From NCBI RefSeq assembly GCF_000410515.1, contig NC_021500.1, positions 434,001 to 498,000 on the forward strand: a stretch of 64,000 nucleotides of DNA. The letters run 5' to 3'. Below are positions 16,752 to 24,506 of this stretch, one piece after another. A program made the position numbers and the translations under genes. Every line of letters begins with the position of its first letter. The stretch's first letter is position 1. The stretch comes from Enterobacter sp. R4-368. Its GTDB lineage: Bacteria; Pseudomonadota; Gammaproteobacteria; Enterobacterales; Enterobacteriaceae. Below the pieces are notes generated by a model, which worked only from the letters and a program-made list of their open reading frames with translations, did not search any database and was not told the origin of the DNA.

Positions 16752-18355
16752 GCGAACTCCTCCGTAGCGGGTGAAAAATGGGGAATGGCGTTGATTAATT
16801 CGCGGGTATAGTCGTGCTGCGGCGCGGCAAACAGTTGCTCAACCGGACCGTGTTCGACAACGCGACCATTACGCAGCACCGTGACGCTGTGACCAATACG
16901 GCGCACGGTCGCCAGATCGTGGGTGATAAACAGATAAGTCAGACCCAGTTGCTGCTGCAGTTGCTGAAGCAGGGCGAGGATCTGCGCCTGTACCGTGACA
17001 TCCAGCGCAGAAGTGGCCTCATCCAGCACCAGAATGGCTGGCTCAAGGATCAGTGCGCGGGCAATCGCAACGCGCTGACGCTGCCCGCCGGAAAGCTCCC
17101 GCGCCGTGCGTTCAAGTAGCGGCAGCGGCAGCGCGACCCGGCGGGCAACGGCCTCCACGCGCGCCATGCGTTCCGCTTTCTCAATGCGCTCAAAGTTCTT
17201 TAACGGCTCTTCGATAATCTGTGCCAGCGTCTGGCGCGGATCGAGCGAGGCGAAAGGGTTCTGATAAACGAACTGGATTTTGCGCCGCAGTTGCCGGTGC
17301 GCCTCCGGGCGCAACTGCGTGGCATCGATATCATCAATGATCACTCTGCCGCTATCCGCTTGTTCAAAGCCCAGCAGAATGCGCGCCAGCGTGGTTTTAC
17401 CGGAACCGGATTCGCCCACCAGCGCGTGGGTGCTGCCGCGGCGTACCTCAAAGCTCACGGCGTCAAGCGCCTGTAACGTGTGGCCTTTACCGAGCGAAAA
17501 GCGTTTATCGATATCCAGCAAACGGATTGCCGGTGAGGAGTGCGGCTGGCCGGAAACCGGCGCGATAGTCAGTGATTGCCCGTGCACATCGCTGAGCAAC
17601 TGGCGGGTGTAGGCATGCTGCGGCGCGCGCAAAATATCCGCCGTCTTACCCTGTTCCTGAATGTCGCCGTCACGGAAAACCAGCAGCCGATCGGCGCGCT
17701 CGGCGGCCAGCGCCAAATCATGCGTCACAAACAGCACTGCCGTGCCGGATTCGCGGCGTAGCACGTCCAGCAGATCGAGAATGCGTTTCTGCACGGTGAC
17801 ATCCAGCGCACTGGTCGGTTCGTCGGCGATAATCACATCCGGTTGCAGAGCGATAGCCATGGCGATCAGGACACGCTGTTTCATGCCGCCGGAAAGCTGG
17901 TGCGGATACTGTTTGATGCGTTGCTCTGGATGGCTAAGTCCCACTTTGCTCAACAGCGCCAGCACCTGCGCGTCGCGCTGTCGGGCAGTGAGTTTGCTGT
18001 GCAGATGGAGCACTTCCGCCACCTGCGCACCGATCGTTTTGACCGGGTTGAGCGAATTTCCCGGATCCTGCGGCACCAGACTGATGCGCGCACCGCGCAA
18101 GCTGTTCAGCCGCCTGGCCGACCACTGGCTTATCACTTCGCCATTAAGCACAATGTTGCCACTGTCGCGCCGGGCATTCTCAGCGAGCAGGCCAATAATC
18201 GCCTGCGCCGTGGTGGTTTTACCGGAACCCGACTCGCCGACAAATGCCAGCATTTCACCACGCTGGAGGGTAAAACTGACCTGATGCACCACTTCGCGCC
18301 ATTCTCGCCCGGTGCGATAACTGACGCGTAAATTTTCTACCGATAACACTGTCAT
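16748..18355 (-). CDS. Dipeptide/oligopeptide-type ABC transporter, fused dual ATPase
   Basis: This 535-residue protein contains two complete nucleotide-binding domains. Each has Walker A GESGSGKTT (first near residue 40, second near residue 310), signatures LSGGMKQR and LSGGQRQR, and Walker B VIIADEPTSALD and ILVLDEATSALD. Fusions of the DppD-like and DppF-like subunits occur in the GsiA/YejF group. The open frame runs upstream to 18619, but the ATG at 18355 (MTVLSVENLRVSYRTG) is the real start: it overlaps the stop of the permease gene as ATGA. It powers the two permeases at 18352-20144 and hands over to the monooxygenase gene with another four-base overlap. Confidence 0.9.
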   Translation of the reverse strand: MTVLSVENLRVSYRTGREWREVVHQVSFTLQRGEMLAFVGESGSGKTTTAQAIIGLLAENARRDSGNIVLNGEVISQWSARRLNSLRGARISLVPQDPGNSLNPVKTIGAQVAEVLHLHSKLTARQRDAQVLALLSKVGLSHPEQRIKQYPHQLSGGMKQRVLIAMAIALQPDVIIADEPTSALDVTVQKRILDLLDVLRRESGTAVLFVTHDLALAAERADRLLVFRDGDIQEQGKTADILRAPQHAYTRQLLSDVHGQSLTIAPVSGQPHSSPAIRLLDIDKRFSLGKGHTLQALDAVSFEVRRGSTHALVGESGSGKTTLARILLGFEQADSGRVIIDDIDATQLRPEAHRQLRRKIQFVYQNPFASLDPRQTLAQIIEEPLKNFERIEKAERMARVEAVARRVALPLPLLERTARELSGGQRQRVAIARALILEPAILVLDEATSALDVTVQAQILALLQQLQQQLGLTYLFITHDLATVRRIGHSVTVLRNGRVVEHGPVEQLFAAPQHDYTRELINAIPHFSPATEEFA

Positions 18356-19203
18356 GCGCGGCCTCCGCGAAACTGGCGGCTGATGCGGTTTACCGCCAGC
18401 ACCACCACAACCACGACTACACCCGGGAAGGTCGTCAGCCACCAGGCAGTGGATAAATAATTGCGTCCTTCCGCAATCAGTAAGCCCCATTCCGGCACCG
18501 GCGGCGGGGTGCCGTAACCGAGGAAACTGAGGGTGGAAAGGGCGAGGATCGCCTGGCCGAATTGCAGCGTGGCGAACGCCAGCACCGCCGTGAGCGAGTT
18601 GGGTAAAATGTGTCGCCACAGCACGGCCAGAAAGGTGCCGCCGCTGCCTCTGGCCGCTTCGACATAATCGGTATGGCGAATGCGCACCACTTCGCCGCGC
18701 GACAGGCGGGCAAAACTGGCGACCGAAGCCACGCCGACGGCAATTGCCGCGTTCACCGTGCCAAAGCCAAGCAAAATAATGACCGTAAGCGACAGCAACA
18801 GCGAAGGAATTGAGAGCAGAACATCCACCAGACGCATCAGTACCGATTCGACGCGTCCGGCAAGCGCTCCGGCGATAACGCCGGTCAGCGTGCCGACAAT
18901 CAACCCCATCGCCACCGCCGCCAACGCAGCCGAAAGGGAATGCGACGCGCCATAAACAATGCGCGCATACAGGTCGCGTCCTAGCTGGTCGGTGCCCAGC
19001 CAGTGACCGGCTTGTGGCGCCAACCGCTGCGCGCCGGCGATACCTTCTGTCGGGCTATACGCGGTAAACAACGCAGGGAATAACGCGGCCAGAACCGCCA
19101 GAATAATCACCGTCCACGCCAGCCATAATCCTGGCTGCCAGCGAAAACCCGACCAGACAGGAACCCGCTTGCGTGCGGCGATGGCGTAATCAACCAGGCT
19201 CAT
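18352..19203 (-). CDS. Oligopeptide-type ABC transporter permease (DppC-like)
   Basis: The 283-residue inner-membrane permease has an N-terminal membrane segment, the periplasmic sequence AQRLAPQAGHWLGTDQLGRDLYARIVYGAS typical of DppC/OppC proteins, and the transport signature EAARGSGGTFLAVLWRHILPNSLTAVL. About six membrane segments are visible. It pairs with the DppB-like permease encoded immediately upstream, whose stop it overlaps by four bases, and with the dual ATPase downstream. Confidence 0.9.
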   Translation of the reverse strand: MSLVDYAIAARKRVPVWSGFRWQPGLWLAWTVIILAVLAALFPALFTAYSPTEGIAGAQRLAPQAGHWLGTDQLGRDLYARIVYGASHSLSAALAAVAMGLIVGTLTGVIAGALAGRVESVLMRLVDVLLSIPSLLLSLTVIILLGFGTVNAAIAVGVASVASFARLSRGEVVRIRHTDYVEAARGSGGTFLAVLWRHILPNSLTAVLAFATLQFGQAILALSTLSFLGYGTPPPVPEWGLLIAEGRNYLSTAWWLTTFPGVVVVVVVLAVNRISRQFRGGRA

Positions 19204-20144
19204 AACGCCCCTCCGCTAACGGTTTGCAGCCGCGGGTCAAACCACGGCATCAGTAAATCAACCAGCAGGTTGATCAGCACAAAGCCGAGCGCGGAGATCA
19301 TCACCACCGCCTGCAACACCGCGATATCCTGATTATTTACCGCCTGCTGAGTAAGCTGGCCTAAGCCGGAACGGCCAAACACGGTTTCGGTAATTAGCGC
19401 CCCGGCAATCAATTCACCCAGCAGCAACCCGGCAATGTTCAGCACCGGCAGCAGGGCGTTGCCCGTCACATGCCGCCACAGCACGCCGGTTTCGCTAAAG
19501 CCTTTCGCGCGTGCTACCGCAACAAAGGGTTGCGCGGCAACCTGATCGATACTGCGCATGAAAATTTGCGCCAGCGGTGCACTAATCGGAATGGCAACGG
19601 TAATAATCGGCAGGATCAGCCCCTGTAGTGGCGAAGGGTTAATCACCGGGATCAACCGCCAGTGAAATGAGAACAGCTGAATCAGCGCGATACCCAGCCA
19701 GAATGTCGGTAAGGAGATCAGCAGCACCGGAACAGACTGAATCGCATTACTAAGCCAGCGCAGCGCCGGAAGTCGGGAGGCAAACGCCAGCGTGAAGGCC
19801 AGTGCTACCGCGAGCGCAAAGGCGGGGAGCGCCAGCTGGAGCGTGTCCGGCAAATTGCTGGCGATAAGCTCGCTGACCGGTACACCCGCTTGCACCGAAT
19901 AGCCAAAATCTCCGCGCACCATGGCAAGCAGCGTATGAAAATATTGCTGCCAGAGTGGACTGTTTGCGCCATAGGCCACGCGCATCTCTTCGATTTGCGT
20001 CGGGCTGAGGCCCAGATCCGGGTTCTGAAACTTAATCAGCACCGCGTCGCCCGGCAGCACCTGAAGCAGCACGAAGGAGAGAGTAAACGCGGCCCATAAC
20101 ACCAGCAGACCTTGCCCGGCGCGCCGCAGAAGATAGTGGCTCAT
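19200..20144 (-). CDS. Oligopeptide-type ABC transporter permease (DppB-like)
   Basis: The 314-residue permease opens MSHYLLRRAGQGLLVLWAAFTLSFVLLQVLPGDAV, the standard DppB/OppB first segment. It contains the coupling-loop signature VARAKGFSETGVLWRHVTGNALLPVLN and the C-terminal LVDLLMPWFDPRLQ. With the DppC-like partner it forms the channel of the importer; the binding protein is encoded 11 bases upstream. The operon order binding protein, B, C, ATPase, monooxygenase, CMD fusion indicates import followed by oxidation. Confidence 0.9.
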   Translation of the reverse strand: MSHYLLRRAGQGLLVLWAAFTLSFVLLQVLPGDAVLIKFQNPDLGLSPTQIEEMRVAYGANSPLWQQYFHTLLAMVRGDFGYSVQAGVPVSELIASNLPDTLQLALPAFALAVALAFTLAFASRLPALRWLSNAIQSVPVLLISLPTFWLGIALIQLFSFHWRLIPVINPSPLQGLILPIITVAIPISAPLAQIFMRSIDQVAAQPFVAVARAKGFSETGVLWRHVTGNALLPVLNIAGLLLGELIAGALITETVFGRSGLGQLTQQAVNNQDIAVLQAVVMISALGFVLINLLVDLLMPWFDPRLQTVSGGAL

Positions 20145-20155
20145 CGCCCGCCTCC

Positions 20156-21778
20156 TCAGTGTTTTTCAATCCACGCGCCGTAGAACGACGGGCGACCTAC
20201 GGCTTCAAAGCTTGCGCCTTTTAGCCATGGCGCGCCGGCAAAGACCTGCGGCTCTTCAAAAATCGGGATCACATAAGCGTTATCCAGCAGATAACGCTGC
20301 GCGTCACCGGTCAGTTGCAGACGTTTTTGCCCATCCACTTCGGCGGAAATGCTCACCAGCAGGTCGTTAAGTTTGTCGTCGCGGAAATTTTTCACCTTGT
20401 CGCTGGAGCCACCTTTTTGCAGCAGCGCGTCGCGGTTTGCCGGATAGAACATGCTTTTCACCACATCCGGATCGGCACGCCCGACTTCGGAAACAGTGAG
20501 CGGTGTTTTCAGCGGGTCGAGGTTATCCAGCGTATGGCTACCCGCATCGCCGGCTTTTACGCTCAACGCCACGCCAACCTGTCGCCACTGCTGCGCCACC
20601 AGTTGCAGCACCTCTTTGTTTTGCGGCTGCGGCAAGGATTCATACACTGCCAGCGCCAGTCGTTGTCCGTCTTTGCTGCGAATACCGTCCGCGCCTGTTT
20701 TCCAGCCCGCGTCGTCCAGCAGTTGCTTCGCTTTCGCCGGATCGAATGTCAGTTTGTCGCGCAGATCGACGTAACCGGCGGCAGAATGAGCAATCACAGA
20801 GGTTGCCTGCGGATAATTCGGCGAGAAAAGGGTATCGACAACTTGTTTAGCGTCAGTGGCGTGCAGCAGCGCCTGGCGGACCCGCACATCGGCAACCAGC
20901 GGGTTATCGGGGCGGAAACTTATGCTGTCATTCACGCCACGTGTCGGCGCGGCATAAATGTTGAAACCCTGATCGGTGGCCTGCTTTTCGTCGTATGCCT
21001 GCACCTGGCGAATAAAGCCCGCCTGACCCGACAGCAACGCGCCGATGCGCACACTGTCTTCCGGGGTGACAATAATTTTTATGCCATCAAGATTCGCCGG
21101 GCCTTGCTGGGTGAGGTTTTTCGGCCCCCACTGATAATCTTTACGCGCGGTGAGGGTGACTTCACGCCCCAGTTTTTCATCGCTGACGACAAACGGCCCG
21201 GAACCAATAATCTGCCGCGCGTCGCCCAGTTGTTCGAAGTTACGCTGTAACGTACTGAGCGATACCAGACCAGAGCCAATGGTAGCGGTGCCTTGCAGGA
21301 AGCCCGGCGACGGTTTTTTAAAGTAGAATTTAACGGTCTGCGCATCGATCACTTCACTGTGATCGTAGTTATTGATCACTTCCGATACCGGCAGGCGTTG
21401 CGCTTTGTTGCCAAGGCCGTAGGTGTCGAAGTTTTTCGCTACCGCGTTGGCATCAAGCGGCGTGCCGTCGGAAAAGGTCACCCCCGGGCGAATTTTAAAG
21501 GTGTATTCGGTCTTATCGGCGTTGGTGCTCCAGCTTTCAGCAATCCACGGCTCCACCTGCAATGTTTTGGGGTTCTGCCAGGTCAGCTTGTCGGTGATTT
21601 GATTAAGAATGCCGCCGTTGGGGTAAAAACCCCCGGCTGGAGGGTATAAATTGGTGTGCGCCTGCTGCTCAAGATAAATTAGCGTGCCACCTTTAACCGG
21701 CGTCTGTGCCGCCCAGCTCTGAACGGAAGCGGCCGTTATCAGCACCGTCAGCAGCGGCAAGCGAAAAGGGATGTGCAT
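20156..21778 (-). CDS. Periplasmic solute-binding protein, family 5 (peptide/nickel type)
   Basis: This 540-residue binding protein has a signal peptide (MHIPFRLPLLTVLITAASVQSWA) and the family-5 fold: LTWQNPKTLQVEPWIAESWSTNADKTEYTFKIRPGVTFSDGTPLDANAVAKNFD in pieces, SFRPDNPLVADVRVRQALLHATD in the middle and DDKLNDLLVSIS near the end. It resembles the KPN_01854-type binding proteins that accompany luciferase-like monooxygenases in Klebsiella. It is the first gene of the operon, behind AAAGGA about eight bases before the ATG. The ligand is not evident. Confidence 0.88.
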   Translation of the reverse strand: MHIPFRLPLLTVLITAASVQSWAAQTPVKGGTLIYLEQQAHTNLYPPAGGFYPNGGILNQITDKLTWQNPKTLQVEPWIAESWSTNADKTEYTFKIRPGVTFSDGTPLDANAVAKNFDTYGLGNKAQRLPVSEVINNYDHSEVIDAQTVKFYFKKPSPGFLQGTATIGSGLVSLSTLQRNFEQLGDARQIIGSGPFVVSDEKLGREVTLTARKDYQWGPKNLTQQGPANLDGIKIIVTPEDSVRIGALLSGQAGFIRQVQAYDEKQATDQGFNIYAAPTRGVNDSISFRPDNPLVADVRVRQALLHATDAKQVVDTLFSPNYPQATSVIAHSAAGYVDLRDKLTFDPAKAKQLLDDAGWKTGADGIRSKDGQRLALAVYESLPQPQNKEVLQLVAQQWRQVGVALSVKAGDAGSHTLDNLDPLKTPLTVSEVGRADPDVVKSMFYPANRDALLQKGGSSDKVKNFRDDKLNDLLVSISAEVDGQKRLQLTGDAQRYLLDNAYVIPIFEEPQVFAGAPWLKGASFEAVGRPSFYGAWIEKH

Positions 21779-21913
21779 GGTGAATTCCTTTGTTATCTAT
21801 TGTCTTAACGTCGGATTCATCATCCGGTGCGCGCTATAACAAGGGAACAAAGGAATTGAGATAAGCATTTCAGAAAAGCGCAAAACCGGGGCACGCCCCG
21901 CTAAGACAGCGCG

Positions 21914-22348
21914 TTAACGCAGCCAGGGCGTAATGGTCAGCCCGACCAGTACCCCTTCAGGCGCAAGCAGGCGCGTGACGCTCTGCCCCCAGGGTTCCAG
22001 ACGGTTAGCAACCAGCAGTTGATACCCTTTGTTGACCAACACATCGGTAGCGGTAGCCAAATCCTGCACTTCAAATTCAACCCAGCTTTGCGGAACGGGG
22101 TGGGAATCCGGCCACTTCTCTGCGCCAAAGCACGACGCGGCGGCGTGATGCAGCGGCCACAGGGCGAAGTGTTTTGCGCCGTCGAGCGCATCGTGGTCGG
22201 CGACGAGGTAATCGCTCGCGCCCTCCATCGGTTTCAACGGCAGCCCAAGGGTGTGCTGGTAAAACGCCTGGCTGTCGGCAACGTTTTGCGGGATGGGGCC
22301 GAAACCGGCGATAAACAGCACTTCAAGCCCGGGGATAGTGGGGATCAT
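21914..22348 (-). CDS. VOC-superfamily (glyoxalase/dioxygenase-fold) protein
   Basis: The 144-residue protein has the paired beta-alpha-beta-beta-beta modules of the vicinal-oxygen-chelate fold: VLFIAGFGPIPQNVADSQAFYQHTLGLPLKPM in the first half and SWVEFEVQDLATATDVLVNKGYQLLVANRLEPWGQSVTRLLAPEGVLVGL in pieces in the second. Such proteins include glyoxalases, bleomycin-resistance proteins and dioxygenases; no specific reaction can be inferred. ATG 22348 has GAGGT five bases before it; the upstream extension to 22402 would run into the adhP terminator. It is transcribed leftward after adhP but separated from it by that terminator. Confidence 0.78.
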   Translation of the reverse strand: MIPTIPGLEVLFIAGFGPIPQNVADSQAFYQHTLGLPLKPMEGASDYLVADHDALDGAKHFALWPLHHAAASCFGAEKWPDSHPVPQSWVEFEVQDLATATDVLVNKGYQLLVANRLEPWGQSVTRLLAPEGVLVGLTITPWLR

Positions 22349-22365
22349 AAACACCTCTGTGTCAG

Positions 22366-22390
22366 AAAAAAGGGGGCAGTCATGCCCCCC
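22366..22390 (-). terminator. Rho-independent terminator of adhP
   Basis: On the minus strand GGGGGCA pairs with TGCCCCC (22383-22389 with 22372-22378) around a 4-base loop, followed by a run of six T. It lies 23 bases beyond the adhP stop. Confidence 0.85.
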
Positions 22391-22412
22391 GATTATAGGC
22401 AATGCCCGGTGA

Positions 22413-23423
22413 TTAATGGCGGAGGTCGATCACCATACGACCACGGATCTGGCCCTGTTCCATCTCTTTAAAGATGGCGTTGATATCTTCCAGCGGGCGC
22501 AGCGCCACTTTCGGCACCACTTTGCCTTCTGCGGCGAACTGGAAGGCTTCGTGCAGATCCTGACGCGTTCCGACCAGCGAACCAACGACCTGAATGCCGT
22601 CCAGCACCAGGCGCGGAATATCGAGGCTCATTGCTTCTGGCGGCAGACCCACGGCCACCACGCGCCCACCGGCACGCACGGCATCAACAGCCGAGTTAAA
22701 GGCTGCTTTTGCCACCGCGGTAACTACGGCGGCATGTGCACCGCCGGTTTTTTCATGCACCACTGTTGCCGCATCTTCGCTGCGCGAGTTGATGGTGAGA
22801 TCCGCGCCCATGCTGGCAGCGAGTTTAAGCTGCTCATCATTTACATCGATGGCGATCACTTTGGCGTTAAACACATTTTTGGCGTATTGCAGCGCCAGGT
22901 TACCCAGCCCGCCGAGACCGTAGATAGCAATCCACTGGCCCGGTTTAATCTGCGAAACTTTCACCGCTTTATAGGTGGTCACGCCCGCGCAGGTGATGCT
23001 GCTGGCCGCGGCGGAGTCCAGACCGTCCGGCACTTTCACCGCATAATCCGCGACCACAATGCACTCTTCCGCCATGCCGCCATCGGCCGTGTAACCCGCG
23101 TTTACTACCTCACGGCACAAGGTTTCGTTGCCGCTGTTGCAATATTCGCAGTGGCCGCAGCCCTGAAAAAACCACGCCACAGAAGCGCGATCGCCCACTT
23201 TCAGCGAGGTCACGCCTTCGGCCACCTGGGTGACAATACCAATGCCTTCGTGTCCGAGGATCACACCGGTTTTGTCGCCGAAATCCCCGTTTTTCACGTG
23301 CAAGTCCGTATGGCAAACGCCACAGCACTCCATTTTCAGTAACGCTTCGCCATGTTTCAGCGGGCGTAATGTTTTTTGAGTCACTTCAACCTGATGATCT
23401 TTTGTAACAACAGCAGCCTTCAT
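22413..23423 (-). CDS. adhP: Ethanol-preferring zinc alcohol dehydrogenase
   Basis: AdhP interconverts primary alcohols and aldehydes with NAD in the cytosol. The 336-residue protein equals E. coli AdhP in length and nearly in sequence. Catalytic zinc ligands are in [10 protein letters not shown] and GHEGIG with the later Cys of [12 protein letters not shown]; structural zinc is bound by [15 protein letters not shown]; the Rossmann motif is [20 protein letters not shown] 23423 ([15 protein letters not shown]) follows GGAGAAACACC; the frame to 23447 is an extension. It is the expected backbone neighbour of fdnGHI and maeA. Confidence 0.96.
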   Translation of the reverse strand: MKAAVVTKDHQVEVTQKTLRPLKHGEALLKMECCGVCHTDLHVKNGDFGDKTGVILGHEGIGIVTQVAEGVTSLKVGDRASVAWFFQGCGHCEYCNSGNETLCREVVNAGYTADGGMAEECIVVADYAVKVPDGLDSAAASSITCAGVTTYKAVKVSQIKPGQWIAIYGLGGLGNLALQYAKNVFNAKVIAIDVNDEQLKLAASMGADLTINSRSEDAATVVHEKTGGAHAAVVTAVAKAAFNSAVDAVRAGGRVVAVGLPPEAMSLDIPRLVLDGIQVVGSLVGTRQDLHEAFQFAAEGKVVPKVALRPLEDINAIFKEMEQGQIRGRMVIDLRH

Positions 23424-23698
23424 GGTGTTTCTCCTGTGATGAGGCATGGAACTGAGATCCGGGTGTGGCGTATGGCTTCATCCGTAATATACGTCTTTAG
23501 AATTAATGGTTTAGGAGGGACATTCAAGAGCAGGGCAACATGCTGTAATACTTTCAGCGCCTTTCCCCTGGTTTAGGTAGGGTAAATAATCAGTAACCAC
23601 TCTGTTGATAAGGTTATAGAGTTCGCAGCATCAATGTCATGCTACTGTCATCAATTGTCGCCAAATTGTTGCTTTCTATAACAAAAGAGTGATTAACA

Positions 23699-24301
23699 AT
23701 GCATCTGGTGAAAAAACTGCTGGCCGTCAGCATTCTCTTATCCGCCTCGGTTCAGGCACACAATATTCTTGCGTTTCCGCAGCCGGAAAATAACCCGGAA
23801 GAGTTCTACGCGGTAACGGAAATCCCGGCGGGCGGCATTATTAAGTATGAAACGGACGCCGAAACCGGCTTTATCGAGGCTGATCGCTTTCAGTCAATGC
23901 CGGTGGCTTACCCGGCGAACTACGGCTCGCTCACCCAGTCGCTGGCGGGGGATGGCGATCCGCTGGATGTGATTTTCTACACCCGCGCGCCGCTGGCACC
24001 GGGAACGCTGATTAAGCTGCGCCCGATTGGCGTGCTGAAAATGATTGATGGCGGCGAAACGGACGACAAAATTGTTGCCGTACCGGCCAGCAAAATCGAC
24101 CCGACCTATGACGACATTAAAAACATCACCGATTTGCCTAAAATCGAGCAGCAACGGCTGGAAGCGTTCTTCCGCGTTTACAAACAGTTGCCGGACGGAC
24201 GTAAAAAAGTGGAGCTGAACGGTTTTAACGACGCGGCAACCGCAAAGCAGGAAATCAAACAGGCATGGGAGGCCTGGAAAGCGAAAAAACCGCAGCAGTA
24301 A
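23699..24301 (+). CDS. Inorganic pyrophosphatase, family I, with signal peptide
   Basis: The core of this 200-residue protein is a family-I soluble inorganic pyrophosphatase, hydrolysing PPi to two phosphates with magnesium. Active-site landmarks are IIKYETDAETGFIEADRF (lysine, glutamate, arginine), YPANYG, the signature DGDPLDVIF, DGGETDDKIVAV and YKQLPDGRK. Unlike the essential cytosolic Ppa it begins MHLVKKLLAVSILLSASVQA, a clear Sec signal peptide with a likely cleavage after residue 20, so a periplasmic location is inferred. It is a solitary gene divergent from adhP, preceded by ACAAAAGAGTGATTAAC. A second, cytosolic ppa is presumably elsewhere in the genome. Confidence 0.9.
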   Translation: MHLVKKLLAVSILLSASVQAHNILAFPQPENNPEEFYAVTEIPAGGIIKYETDAETGFIEADRFQSMPVAYPANYGSLTQSLAGDGDPLDVIFYTRAPLAPGTLIKLRPIGVLKMIDGGETDDKIVAVPASKIDPTYDDIKNITDLPKIEQQRLEAFFRVYKQLPDGRKKVELNGFNDAATAKQEIKQAWEAWKAKKPQQ

Positions 24302-24472
24302 GAAACCACCTGCATGCCACTGGCATGGGTTACGCTTTTGAGTGACGTCCTCACTAAAAAGTCTCTGCCGGTTCTGCACGATGTCGATCCGAAGACACGC
24401 AGGGTGTCTCCTCCGGGCGAAAAGAATTAACCAGCACCTGTTGCTGACCCGCAGCACAGGCTGATGTTAAAA
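24302..24472 (+). other. Non-coding stretch after the pyrophosphatase gene with several small hairpins
   Basis: No supported ORF. Visible elements are CATGCC-ACT-GGCATG (24313-24327), a GTGA/TCAC pair near 24341-24354, and GACAC/GTGTC around 24394-24408. A 33-base segment (24391-24423) is nearly identical to part of the GT2 coding region. It could be the 3' UTR of the pyrophosphatase mRNA or encode a small RNA; neither is shown. Confidence 0.4.
24391..24423 (+). repeat. Short near-identical block shared with the GT2 gene (copy 1, intergenic)
   Basis: This segment matches 30634-30666 at 30 of 33 positions, with 27 of the last 28 identical (24396-24423 against 30639-30666). Both copies are in the same strand orientation. 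By chance such a match is not expected within 64 kb. The intergenic copy contains the palindrome GACAC-GCAGG-GTGTC. Confidence 0.7.
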
Positions 24473-24498
24473 AACAGGCGCCGTAAGGCGCCTGTTTG
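24470..24498 (-). terminator. Terminator of the ABC-F gene
   Basis: AAACAGGCGCC (24473-24483) pairs perfectly with GGCGCCTGTTT (24488-24498) around GTAA. On the minus strand it is followed by a T-run and lies eight bases beyond the ABC-F stop. It may also slow plus-strand transcripts from the pyrophosphatase gene. Confidence 0.85.
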
Positions 24499-24506
24499 TT
24501 GTGGTA

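Noticed and set aside
24381..24464. 27-codon ORF (MSIRRHAGCLLRAKR...) in the gap after the pyrophosphatase gene
   Set aside because: No ribosome site precedes the ATG and the frame differs from the one shared with GT2, so it is probably not translated.
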